Shown: piece by piece, positions 37,985 through 50,464 of the stretch
Numbering within the stretch: the stretch's first letter is position 1
How the letters are laid out: each line of letters begins with the position of its first letter
Assembly: GCA_023238725.1 (NCBI GenBank)
Contig: CM041538.1
Coordinates: forward strand, 1,625,682 to 1,689,681
Direction of reading: 5' to 3'
Origin: Scortum barcoo
Lineage: Eukaryota > Chordata > Actinopteri > Centrarchiformes > Terapontidae
DNA: 64,000 bases
Position numbers and translations under genes: made by a program
The notes under the pieces: model-generated
What the model was told of the DNA's origin: nothing
Seen by the model: the letters and a program-made list of their open reading frames with translations, nothing else
Databases searched by the model: none

Positions 37985-38380
37985 GCCTTCATTGTTGTTG
38001 TTGCCATGGCAGCACGTGTACACGCAGCGGATTCACAGAGCGGCATACAGCGGAAACACAGAGGAGCCGTCTACATATCACCACAAGCTAATGCTAAATA
38101 ATCACTGGAGGAGCTGTACTGCATGATCAGTCTGCAGATGAACAACAATCCAGAGGCGGCTGTGATCGTGGCCGGAGACTTTAACCACGTCGAGTTAAAG
38201 GCAGTTTTCCCCAAATTCCATCAACCCCTCCCCCATTGTACATTGCTGCTGCAACTTTAAATCTTTAGATATTTATGTACATATTACATATTTTTACATA
38301 TATTTATGTTTAAAGCTGGAAGTCACCAATCTTAATTTCTTATGTGAAAACATGATGACAATAAACATTCTTGATTCTTG
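37985..38380 (+). mobile_element. L2/CR1-type LINE (copy 2), internally deleted
   Basis: Plus-strand relic with a fragment of the AP-endonuclease domain: VIVAGDFNHVELKAVFPKFH at 38162-38221, preceded by SLEELYCMISLQMNN. It is joined directly to the 3' UTR shared with the copies at 13 kb and 55 kb (aagctggaagtcaccaatct... ending acaataaacattcttgattc). The whole reverse transcriptase is missing. The 5' edge is approximate. Confidence 0.75.
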
Positions 38381-38693
38381 AAAGGCACTATGTGATGTGA
38401 ATCACCAGCACATGTTTCTGTAATGGTTGTTTTTCACATTTCGGATGCTAATGTATTCACTTCTCCTCAGCTGACGGAAACACACCTTTATTTTTAGTGG
38501 TGTTGTAAAAGTGGATTTGAAATGTGCTTGATGGCTGGGTGGAAATAGCTCTTCTGAAACAGGAAGAGAAACACTGTGGAAAACAACCACAGACACTGTA
38601 ATGATCAGTGATAAGAGCTGCTGTGGACATGTGTGTGCATGTATCTGCTCATTTGTGCTGCTTGTGCTGTTGATTTTCTTAAGATATTAAGAC

Positions 38694-38728
38694 TTTGATC
38701 CTGTAAGAAAACTCAAAGAACAAATCAA
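38694..38728. repeat. 35-base direct repeat, copy 1
   Basis: Begins tttgatcctgtaagaaaact and is identical to 39051-39085. The two copies are 357 bases apart start to start. Confidence 0.85.
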
Positions 38729-39050
38729 CCACCAGCACCACTGGATTTCTTGGATATAACTGCATATTTATTGAAGTTTCTCATGATTAAGACTACGTGT
38801 GTGAATACAATTCAGTTTAAATACAGTAATGAATGTTCATCACCTGATGTGAGTCCTCTACGTCGATATGATTAGTAAACCTGAAGGGACGTAACCATTC
38901 TTCCATTTGCAGAAGTACTGATGAGTTTAAAGTGCAAAATGAGCTATGTGTTGAGGTGTTCAGCACAGTCCAAGTTTAAGAACCTGACAGAATTCTGCTG
39001 CTGCGCAGGAATATTCAGACTCTCACTAATTAAGATATTAATTATTAATA

Positions 39051-39085
39051 TTTGATCCTGTAAGAAAACTCAAAGAACAAATCAA
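39051..39085. repeat. 35-base direct repeat, copy 2
   Basis: Exact second copy of 38694-38728. Both copies are preceded by taagatatta within about 20 bases. Confidence 0.85.
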
Positions 39086-40404
39086 TAGAATATAAAAATA
39101 TCAATATCAAATACTGTGAAAAAAATGGATTCTTGACTTCTAGAGTGATGGTTGTGTTTAAATAGGAAATCTTTCATGTCTTGTTTCCTGTTTCCTGCAT
39201 TTAAATATAAATTCAAAATTGAGCTTAGCATACTGTTGTGTGTTCACTTTTATAGGCCTTACTCAATTCCTTTACATTAAGAAGAAGCTGGGGTTTCCTC
39301 ATTTGTCATGTTTTTTTATACACATTTTTATACAAAATGATCAGAACCTTTTTCTGTTAGTGATATTCACTAAAACCAGCTCCTCTCAGTCTGAGCCTGG
39401 AGTCCTCATCAGATAAGGTATGTGTATGTTATACGTATACATTTTTCAGCCTCCTGTGATGATCAATCAGATCCAACAAGCTGAAAAGACTAAATCCTTT
39501 TCTGGCTGAGCTGTTTGCCATATGCACGCCTTGACAAGGTGGAAGTCACTTTGTGTTAAAGCCAAAAATGTTTGAGAAGCACTGACACTGCAGTGTTCTG
39601 CAGCAAAAACCTATCAAACTGTATCTTCCCCATCAGAAGAGAGTGCATCAGACTGAATTTAATAAAAGGACAATTTTGTCCTGATGGTCTCAAGACTGCA
39701 CTCCTCTGTGAATACATGGTTTTATCATTTCCACATGGGGATTAGGAGGAAAGCTATTGTTTGATCCCATATTTGATCTTTCATATAAAAAAGGAAATTT
39801 ACTTTAGCTTATTGTAGTTTATTTCTGTTGACACCACCTCATGTGAATATATGCAGTATTTTTCTGTCTTCTACTTTCAAGTTAATGGAGGCAGCTCGAA
39901 ATAAAAATATTTCAAAGCTTCTTAATTTGACAAAGACAGAAAGAATAAAGCCTTAGAAGCTGCTCATATGTGCTGAAATGTGCTTTACACACTAGATTCA
40001 AGTGTTTGACAGCATTCTTACAATGCTATTCTAGGATCCTTACCCAGGAACACAGGTTCCAATATTAAGTGTGTCCTGAGTGTGGTCTTTTTTAATTAAT
40101 CCCCTTTTTTTTTTAATTTACAGCATGCATATACACGACCCATAGATGTGCAACTGAGGGAGAGATAGCAGATTAAGCAGGCTGCCACATGACCGCACCC
40201 TGCAGCAGACAGGGGTTCAGTGCCTTAACTCAAGGGCAGCAGGTGCCTAGGAGGCAGCAGCTCTCCATTTAACAGTCCACACTACAGACTGTGGTCCTTC
40301 CTGGATTTCAATCTTGATTTGGAGTCTTTTTTATAAGGTCCTTCCTGCCTGCTAAACACCCATTTCCCGAAACAAAATATATCTTAAGCCCAAGCACAGC
40401 CCTG

Positions 40405-41640
40405 TTTACGTTACAATCACCTGGGCGACAGTCTCACATTAGGACAGCTTTCACTGGAGCCACTATGACAAGCTGTTGTACATTTAATAACTAGACTGGA
40501 TATATACCGTATGGTTAAAAAAAACATTTCAGATATCACAACACAATTCTTCCTAAGACTAATTACATCACAGTTGCCATTCATGTGTATTGGGCTTTCA
40601 ATTTCAGCTATCCACAATTGAAATTAATTTTTGATATCTAGAATGAACATTCTGGATATCTGCTATAAAATCCTTTCAAGGAAAAACTCATTTCAGACAT
40701 CTACAATTGTTACTCGTCATAATTTGAATTTCAGTTATCCAAAATGAAAAACCATTCAAGATATCCATAATGTAATTTTGAATGTCTCAAAAAAACTTAC
40801 TGAGCAGTAAAAATGCCATTTCAGATATCTACAATTAGATGGAATGACTAGAAGCAATTGCACATACCCACAAATATATTGTGGATATTTGATGACAAGT
40901 AGATTTTTAACATACAACAGGTTATGTATTTTCAATTTCCATTATATTATACTTCAGATATTCATTTTTCCTGGTCAAAATTATATTCCCCTTAGTCAGG
41001 AATGCAATTAGAGATATCTGCAAAGACATTTACCATAGTCAAAACACAAAAAACTTATTCTAAAGCCTCTACAACTCCCATTCTCCCAGACAAATTAATT
41101 CAATAAATGAATCCTTACAAAGTAAAAGCAGCTGTTTTAGCATTGAATAGCTAGACTGGATGTATTACTGCAGATACCCCCAAGTCTTCCAAGTCAAAAA
41201 GAACATCTCAGATATCTATAACATCATTCCTCCTAAAACTCTCACTTTTGTCATTCCACAAATGACAATGTCCTCATCTACTCCACTTTTGTATTGGGCT
41301 TTCAATTTAGATATATTTCGATATCCGCATTTTGAAATCCAGACTGAACACAACCCACGTTACATTTGTCTCACTTTTAACTAGATATCTGCAACACATA
41401 TCCAGTGTAGCTATGCATTATTAAAATGGCTGCTTATACTTTTGAAGGATTTAAAGATATCTCAGATTTAGTTCTGAATAAAATAATAAAAGTTTTAGAT
41501 ATCCTTAAATACAATTTATACAAGTAAGAATGTTATAGTGGTTTTCTTTAATTCCTTCTCTAACCAGTGAGAATGATATTTTGACTTGGAGGAATGCTAT
41601 TATGGATACCTAGAATGTAATTACAGATAGGTATGTGGCT
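40405..41640. repeat. Degenerate satellite with 'cagatatctacaatt' motif
   Basis: Diverged short units containing AGATATCTACAATT, GGATATCTGC or TATCCACAATTGAA recur throughout. A higher-order unit is visible: ctagactgga plus related flanks at 40491 and again at 41151 (660 bases), with attgggctttcaattt near 40590 and 41293. I recall similar ATATCTG-type degenerate repeats in other fish genomes. Edges are approximate. Confidence 0.65.
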
Positions 41641-41961
41641 CGATTTAACAGGTGCGATGCCGCTGTTCACAAACTGAGTAGTCCTCCTCACAACCAGCAA
41701 ACTGATCTTTATGCTCCCCCCAGTCTCCGCTCTCAGATAGTCTCTACCAGCTCAGTGTGAATACTCATACATTATCCATGGTCATGTTCAAAAGCACTCA
41801 TGCTGCTACATGATGTTAAAACTGTCTGCTTTAACACCCCCCTCACCCCCACCCCACGGTATGGAGGTAACTGGGGCAGAACTAAGCATGGGGCTTTCAG
41901 ATGTTGCTGGGCAGCAGTGGGTGGTTCCCAGTTCAACCTCTCATATTCAGACAGCGCTACA

Positions 41962-42034
41962 CAACATGTGCAGATAAACACAACAACATGTGCAGATAAA
42001 CACAACAACATGTACAGATAAACACAACAACATG
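41962..42034. repeat. 22-base tandem repeat
   Basis: Unit caacatgtgcagataaacac plus aa, starting at 41962, 41984, 42006 and (partial) 42028, with one g-to-a difference in the third copy. Confidence 0.9.
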
Positions 42035-42157
42035 GAACAGCCTGATCAGACAGGTCATACTAAACATTAGACCACTATTTTTTTTTTCTATTACTGGTTC
42101 CTCAGATCACATGCATAAACATTTGTATCAATTCAATATAACAAGACACATTAAAGT

Positions 42158-42171
42158 AATTTCTAAAATAT
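42158..42171. repeat. Target-site duplication, LINE copy B (3' side)
   Basis: aatttctaaaatat, identical to 45657-45670 on the other side of the element. Confidence 0.9.
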
Positions 42172-45100
42172 CCATCCATCCATCCATTTTCATCCGCTTG
42201 ATCCGGGACCGGGTCGCGGACGCAGGCAGCAGTCTGAGCAGAGATGCCCAGACCTCCCTCACCCCAGACACTTCCTCCAGCTCTTCCGGGGGGACCCCGA
42301 GCCGTTCCCAGGCCAGCCGAGAGACATAGCTCTCCAGCTCGGGTGTCCCCTGGGCCTCCTCCCCGGTGGGACACGCTGGAACCTCCCTAGGGAGGCCCAA
42401 TCCCAGGGAGCCCTCCAGGGGGCATCCAAATAGATGCCCAAGCCACTCCCAGCTGACTCCTCCCGAAGGAAGAGCAGCTCTCTCCGAGCTCCTCCCGAAG
42501 ACCCCAGCCTCACCCTATCTCTAAGGGAGCCCTCGCCAAGGAAACTCATTTCGGCCGCTTGTATCCATCGATCTTGTCCTTTCGGTCATTACCCAAAGTT
42601 CATGACCATAGGTGAGGGTGGGAACGTAGAGATTGACCGGTAAATCGAGAGCTTCAGCCTTTTCGACTCAGCTCCTTCTTCACCACAACGGTCCGGTACA
42701 CCGACCGCATAACTGCGGACGCTGCACCAATCCGCCTGTCAATCTCACGCTCCATCTTTCCCTCACTCGTGAACAAGACCCCGAGATACTTGAACTCCTC
42801 CACTTGAGGCAGGACCTCTCCACTCACCCGGAGAGGGCACACCACCCTTTTCCGGTCGAGTACCATGGCCTCGGATTTGGAGGTGCTGATTCTCATCCCA
42901 GCCGCTTCACACTCGGCTGCAAACCGCTCCAAGTACACATGCTGAAGGTCCTGGCTTGAAGAAGCCAACAGGACAACATCATCTGCAAAAAGCAGAGATG
43001 AAATCCTGTGGTTCCCAAACCTGACTCCCTCCGGCCCCTGGCTACGCCTTAGAAATCCTGTCCATAAAGATTATGAACAGGACCGGTGACAAAGGCAAGC
43101 AGCCCTGCCGGAGTCCAACATGTACTGGGAACAGGTCTGACTTACTGCCGGCAATGGCAATGCGAACCAAGCTCCTGCTCTGGTCGTACAGAGACCGAAC
43201 AGCCCTTAGCAAAGGCCCCGGACCCCATACTCATGGAGCACTCCCACAGAATACCACACGAGGGACACGGTCGAATGCCTTCTCCAGATCCACAAAGCAC
43301 ATGTGGACTGGTTGGGCAAACTCCCATAAACCCTCTAAGCACCCTGCACGGGAGGTATAGTATAGAGCTGGTCCAGACTGTTCCACGACCAGGACGAAAA
43401 CCGCATTGTTCCTCCTGAATCCGAGGGTTCGACTATCATCGGCCGACCGATTCTCCTCTCCAGTACCCTGGCGTGAGACCTTCCCGGGGAGGCTGAGAAG
43501 TGTGATCCCTCTGTAGTTGGAACACACTCTCCGGTCCCCCTTTTTAAAAAGAGGGACCACCACCCCAGTTTGCCACTCCAGAGGTACTGTCCCCAACCTC
43601 CATGCAATGTTGCAGAGGCGTGTCAGCCAAGACAGCCCCACAACATCCAGAGATTTGAGGTACTCAGGGCGGATCTCATCCACCCCCGGCGCCTTGCCAC
43701 CGAGGAGCTTGCTGAACTACCTCAGTGACTTCGGCTTGGGTGATGGACGAGTCCACCTCAGAGTCCCCATCCTCTGCTTCCTCATTGGAAGGCAAGTCGG
43801 TGGGATTGAGGAGATCCTCGAAGTATTTCTTCCACCGTCATCGACAATGTCCTCAGTTGAGGTCAACAGCTCCCCACCCGCACTGTAAACAGTGTTGGCA
43901 GAGTACTGCTTCCCCCTTCTGAGGCGCCGGACGGTTTGCCAGAATCTCTTCGAGGCCGACCGATAGTCCTCCTCCATGGCCTCACCGAACTCGAACTCCT
44001 CCCAGACTCGAGTTTTTGCCTCCAGGACCGTCCGGGCTGCGGCTTGCTTGGCCTGCCGGTACCTGTACCTGTCAACTGCGTCAGGAGTCCCACAGGCAGG
44101 CCAACATGGTCCGATAGGACTCCTTCTTCAGTCTGACAGCATCCTGCTTACTTACTTCCGGTGTCCACCACCGGGTTCGGGGATTGCCACCACGACAGGC
44201 ACCAGAGACCTTGCGTCCACAACTTCGAACTGCAGCGTCGACAATGGAGGCAGAGAACATGGTCCACTCGGACTCAATGTCTCCAGCCTCCCTCGGAATC
44301 TGTGAGAAGCTCTTCCGGAGGTGGGAGTTGAAGACCTCCCTGACAGAGGGCTCGGCCAGACGTTCCCAACAGACCCTCACCTCAATACGTTTGGGTCTGC
44401 CAGGTCTGTCCAACTTCCTCCTCTGCCAGCGGAGCCAACTCACCACCAGGTGGTGATGATCGGTTGACAGCTCAGCCCCTCTCTTTACCCGAGTGTCCAA
44501 GACATACGGCCGGAGATCAGATGAAACGACAACAAAGTCGATCATCGACCTCCGGCCTAGGGAATGTCCTGGTGCCACGTGTGCACTGATGGACACCCTT
44601 ATGTATGCTTTCGAACATGGTGTTCGTTATGGACAAACCGTGATGTGACTAGCACAGAAGTCCAATAACAGAACACCGCTCGGGTTCAGATCGGGGAGGC
44701 CGTTCCTCCCGATCACGCCCCTCCAGGTATCACTGTTGCTTGCCCACGTGAGCGTTGAAGTCCCCCAGTAGAGAACAATGGAGTCCCCAGCCGGAGCACT
44801 ATCAAGTACCCCTCCCAGGGACTCCAAGAAGGCCGGGTACTCTGTACTGCTGTTCGGCCCGTGAGGCACAAACAATAGCAAGAGACCTATCCCCAATCCG
44901 AAGGCGCAGGGAAGCGACCCTCTGTTCACCGGGGTGAACTCCAACACGCGATGGCTGGCTGAGGAGCTGGGGAGCTATGAGCAAGCCCACACCAGCTCGC
45001 CGCCACTGCTCACCCTGGGCAACTCCAGAGTAGTGGAGGGTCCAGCCCCTCTCAAGGAGCTGGGTTCCAGAGCCCAAACTAAGCTATGCGTGGAGGTGAG

Positions 45101-45656
45101 CCCAACCATCTCTCTAGCCGGTACCCTCTCAACCTCCCTTCCTGCACGAGCTCAGGCTCCTTCCCCCCAGTGAGGTGACATTCCATGTCCCTATTGCCAG
45201 AGTTTTGTTCCAGGGATTGGGTCGTCGAGGCCCCTGCCCTGCCACGACTGCTACCCAAACCACATTGCACCGGCCCCTCATGGACCTTCCTGCGGGTGGT
45301 GAGCCTACTGGAAGGCAGGGCCCACGCGGCCACGTCGCCATTTCGGGCTGAGCCCGGCCGGGTCCCGTGGGCAAAGACCCGGCCACCAGGCGCTCGCCTG
45401 CGAGCCCCAACCCCAGGCCTGGCTCCAGGGTGGGGCCCCGGTAACGCCCAATCCGGGCGACGTAACGGTCCTTGATATTCTTCTTTTCATGATGGGCTTC
45501 TGAACCGCTCTTAGTCTGGCCCGTCACCTAGGACCTGTTTGCCATGGGAGACCCTACCAGGGGCGTAATGCCCTTAATGCCCCGACAACATAGCTCCTAG
45601 GATCATTCGGGCACACAAACCCCTCCACCACAGTAAGGTGGCGGTTCAAGGAGGGG
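42172..45656 (-). mobile_element. Rex3/RTE-like LINE, copy B, near full length
   Basis: Second copy of the element at 3669-7176, same orientation, 3485 bases, with the same 5' end and the same (GATG)n-type tail. It is flanked by a 14-base target duplication, aatttctaaaatat (42158-42171 and 45657-45670), different from copy A, so it is an independent insertion. Endonuclease blocks include GTWNVTSLGG near 45150 and RSMIDFVVVSSDLRPYVLDT near 44540. RT blocks are VVPLFKKGDRRVCSNYRG and CFVDLEKAFDRVPR at 43231-43683, and FADD near 42985. The coding frame is interrupted by many short indels, mostly at positions different from those in copy A. Confidence 0.85.
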
Positions 45657-45670
45657 AATTTCTAAAATAT
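45657..45670. repeat. Target-site duplication, LINE copy B (5' side)
   Basis: Second copy of aatttctaaaatat immediately after the element's 5' terminus. Confidence 0.9.
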
Positions 45671-45783
45671 ATAAAGTATAATTTGTATTATACCACAATC
45701 GAAAGCACAAAATACTAAATTAAATAATATCTGTTCTCTTCATTTGTTTACTGTGCCTAACGCTGTAGCCCACAGTGCCAGGT

Positions 45784-45812
45784 GGTCAGTCAGTCAGTCA
45801 GTCAGTCTTCAG

Positions 45813-45846
<34 letters not shown>
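45784..45846. repeat. (CAGT)n then (TG)n compound microsatellite
   Basis: About six CAGT units followed, after a short gap, by roughly 16 TG units. Confidence 0.9.
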
Positions 45847-45848
<2 letters not shown>

Positions 45849-46570
45849 AGACTGAAACACCTGTCAGATGAACTGTGTTGTAGTTTGCTCCATATGTCCA
45901 TGGTCCTCAGGGGCTGAAGACTTGAAGAACTACGAGCTCATCATGATCAGGGCAACATGTTGATGTGTCCTGTACTTTGTTTTGTGGCCAAACACATGAA
46001 AACAAGTGACTGTGACATCAGGATCAGCTGGACTTTGTATTTTGTGCAAATTTGCTACTTTTAGTATGCCGATGTGCTAATCTAAGATGGTGAACATGGT
46101 AAACATTTTATCTGCTTCACATCAGCACTTTAACACTCATGTTTGTAATTAGCACGTAGCCAACATTAGCATTTAGCCCGAAGCACCACGGTGCATCACA
46201 GAGCTGCTAACGTGGCTCCTCACTGCTTACTAATTCTATACAGTATCTACCACACACTAAACACCGTTTCAGCAATTAGAGTACAAAAAGTCAACACACT
46301 TTACCTTTGTAATAGTAAAAGTTCAAAAGTGTGCAAGTTTACCTTCTGTGACAAAGTACTAGCAAAGTAAGGGCAGTGACACTTATTAACATGATCAATT
46401 ACAAGGAGAGAGTCTGAAAGAGCCACTCTTTAATGGCAGATGTGGATCTCCCAAGAACCTGAATCCAGGATGTGTCACATAAGTGCAGCTTGATCAATGC
46501 CCTCCTGTTATGTGATCAATATCCTCACTGGAAAATAGGCTCATAACTGTAGTTCTTCTCTGAGCCCTAT

Positions 46571-46571
46571 A

Positions 46572-46642
<71 letters not shown>

Positions 46643-46692
46643 ACACACACACACACACACAGACACACACACACACACACAGGACACACACA
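46571..46692. repeat. Long (CA)n microsatellite
   Basis: About 120 bases of CA with three GA or GGA interruptions. The open frame through it is a pure repeat artefact. Confidence 0.95.
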
Positions 46693-49600
46693 CAGGAGGC
46701 CTTACATCATGATAAGGAAGATGGAGGAAAGAGTGTTTAAACTAAAGATAGGGGGATAAAGAACAGGACAGAGCAACAGATACAACAAGTGATTTGAGTG
46801 TTTATTTGGACTGAATCTACCAATATTCTTAAATAATAACCTTTTCATGCCTCAAAAGTGATAAAGAAACACAGCATTTTCCTCAGATTGTTTGTCGTGT
46901 TATAAGAAGCACCTTGAAAATCCTATTCAGGCCTGGATGGGCCACCAACACTCTCCACTGATCCTCAGAGCCAAAGGGTGATTCATTCCAGGTTTCATCC
47001 TCCAACAGCTACTGCACTGATTTCACATTTGATAGATCTGATTTGATAGATCCGACCTAAGACATATAATGAAAAAAGATCAAATAAAATAAAAAATAAA
47101 AGATAATATCAAGTCACTCAAATAGTAAGCAAAACGTAGCCTCTGGTATACTTAGCTAACAAGATTTTATTCAGTATTTTCAACTATTGTATTATGTATT
47201 GTATTGTTTGTGCTTGATCTGTATCGCTGTGAACAAAGAGTGATTTCTGTGTGTCCTGGTTTGGCAGTTTGTGGTCCTCTATAAACTCTCCATATACTTA
47301 CAAGAGTTTTACTGCATCTAAAAGATACAGATACAAAGACGAGGGCTGACTTTGCTTAACTGAAGGGATCACCTGGATGGTATGTGTGGTGGACTCTCCA
47401 CTCATATAACATCTATGTATTCCTGAATAACTGATGTCATGGAGCTGGCTACCCACTGGCTGTGGAAACTTTGCATTTACCAATCCAGCTGAGAGCTCGT
47501 GTGCAGGTCTATGCAGTCAAACTGAACTTTGACTTCAGTCAAAGAAATGAAACACATCTGCAGAACACACTATGTGAAGCTCATTTAACTCTCACTTAAT
47601 CAAATTACCTTTAAACTACAAATTCTACTGGATTTTAACTGGTTTGCTATCAGCTCTGTAAGGCTGTAGTCAGGCCCAGTCATGCTTTGAGCTAAATGCT
47701 GACATCACCTCAGGTCTAATGTTCAGCATGTTCACCGTCATAGTTGGGTTTGATGATAAATCAAAGTACTGGACCTGAGAGGAACATGAATGTTGCGATA
47801 TAAGAAGCAACCAACATTACCGTCCCTGGAGCCGCACACAAAGCTCTTAACAGGATCACATTCAGGTGCATTCAGTCAAGCTGAGTAATTACATGATGTG
47901 ATGGTGGTGTTGGTAAAGTGAAGTCATGAGACTAAAACAAACAGCATGTCTGCAGGACACTGAGGGTCACCCTGATATGACTCAAGTGGGCTGGACTTTT
48001 TCATCTGTCCATGTGACTGCTGATGGAGAAAACACATGAGCCATTAAACCTGCAGGGTCCATGTGTGAGCATGAGTCCATATTTCAACTCTATATGAAGA
48101 CCTGAAAGGTGAAATGATAAGAGACGGGAGGCGAACAGGCTAACCCAAAACCCTAGCTGTGACAGGTTTAACACACTTTCAGAGAGAAGTACACACACAA
48201 ATGAAGGCACATGTCACACACACAATTGACTCAAAGACAACAAAGAGAATTAAACAAGATTAAAGCCTCACTGGTGACTCTTCCAAAAGTATTTTCTGTC
48301 TGCTTAATACTCACAAACACTGCTGAACTTTGGGGTTCCTAACATTCTTAATGTGTGTGTGTGTGTGTGTGTGTATGTCTGTCTTAGATAAACTCTGTCT
48401 AGGAGCGAAGCCAGAGGCCAAAACTTCTCTTCTATCAAGCCAACCCTTGCAGACAGAGAATAAAGAATCATATTTCATGCATTTCTCTTCAGTTAAGACG
48501 CTCCTGCTGTGTCATTTAGAATGACAACGTATGGAAGACGTGAGAAAGTGACATTCTGTTCAGCATGTGCACTCTCAGCAGTAGAGAAGATCACTGACCC
48601 ATGTATACAGCCTGTTGGGTGTATACAAAATATGTGAAGAAAATATCATTTTAACAAAGGTTTGGGGGCTCATGTGTTTAAAAAACCTGTGAAGGTGTCT
48701 TATTTACTAATCAATGCAGCCAACACTACTATAAGGACAGGTGTTTATCCGTGACCTGACACTGAAACCAGGACACATTCCTGCATGTTTCATGACATAT
48801 GTCAATAAGACAGCTTAAAGATGGCTTTTCCTCGATGTGCCATTTCTTTTGGTCTGACTGGTTCTTTCCTGAGCTCTGCATCATGGAAGGTCACTATATT
48901 TCCTTAAGTATTCCAAAAGAAGTGACTTCAGAGATTAAATATGCGTTCTTCCCCCACCCTGAATTCGACCCTCTCTGTCAAAAACAATACTCCTTCATTA
49001 GTAGAATGTGCATGGTTTCTCAGCACCACCCTGGTTTCCCCTGGCAACTGCCCCACTTTCTCCCAGCAACTGCCCCTGGTCAGACAGCCAGTGTTTTCCT
49101 CTGGCCTTAGTGGGCAGGGCTGCGTCACTCCCCCTTCCCCTCCTGAGAGAGATAACACTGGGAAGCATGCAAAATCAATCAGCTAGGGCCCTGAAAGGCC
49201 AATATGGTGCTAATAAACACACACACATACACACGGGCAGAGCGAACGCTGAGCTGGCCGCAGCTCTGCGGTCGTGGACCTGCATTACTCTCTGTCAGGG
49301 GATTACCATGTGAAGACAGCGCGCACAGGCCCCACCACTATCATCGCCTGCTGTTCACAGGTCCATCCATTTACCGGCCAAACAGCTGGCAGCCTTAATG
49401 CACCTGAGGAAACACACTTCACACATGGCACAGGTCCATTTACACACACACTGGGTTAGTTTCCACTGCTGCTTTTCATAAATTTTTAATCATTTCAGAA
49501 TTATGTTTCATTTAAAGAAACAGAGTGGCTATAGGCTTTTTTCCTTTTCGGCTCAGCGGACAGATTTTCATGTTTTAAGCTTTCACTCATGTTTCCCCTG

Positions 49601-50429
49601 TTGCTTTAAATAGAGGGACATGTACACTGATGATGAAAGCTTTATTCTTGTATTCATAAATGCCTTCTATTAATGGCATTTTTTTACATGTCCTGAAATG
49701 GCTGAATCATAGCTGCTTCCTGTTTGAGGACCACACTGGTGGTTCTCCTATCCTTGAATTCACACATACTGTCCAGGCTTGATTTTGTCTGGAAAGTTAA
49801 GTAGCTGCTGTTGCAGTAATTAGAACAGACTGGAACCAGTTGATAGTGTATTCATATACATAACCATACCGGCCCTTTAATGGTTCATATATTCTACTCA
49901 CCAAACTTCACTGGGTTAAAAATTGACCGCATGAGTAAATACCAAACTAACACAACACTGAGTTAACCTGGAACCAGGAGGTGTTCTGATCCAGCGTCAG
50001 TTTCTACATTATAGGATCAACTGTGCATTGGTGCTACTTTCACCACACTGGGTTGATTTTTAACTGAGTGAATTTCAAGGCTGGATTATTACCTGGGCGA
50101 GGCTGGCAACTGCCCCGGAGCCCCAGGCCCCTGGAGGTTTTAATTACTTATTTTGGGGTATTATAATTGAATAATTCTGGTGCAAATATGTTTATTTATT
50201 ATTTATTGTTTATTTATTATTACTTATTTATCATACCTATGTTCTGTTTTATCATATTGTATCACATTATGCTGATCTGCACTGTCCTTTGTTTGGTATC
50301 TCAACACCCCATGTTGCGGTGCATCAGCATAAATTCACACAATCACACCGAATCGCTGACTTGCTCAGAGACATAAACCTGCTTTATGAATGTGATATAA
50401 ATCTGCTATACGGAGGATTTTCCATTTAA

Positions 50430-50431
50430 AC

Positions 50432-50462
<31 letters not shown>
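50430..50462. repeat. (AC)n microsatellite
   Basis: About 16 uninterrupted AC units. Confidence 0.9.

Positions 50463-50464
<2 letters not shown>

Noticed and set aside
46494..46691. Open frame of alternating Cys-Val
   Set aside because: Pure translation of the (CA)n microsatellite.
48941..49313. Overlapping open frames on both strands near 49 kb
   Set aside because: Moderately GC-rich, but no recognisable domain or consistent splice sites, and the frames overlap in both directions. Considered as the missing cdh2 exon 2 and not supported.
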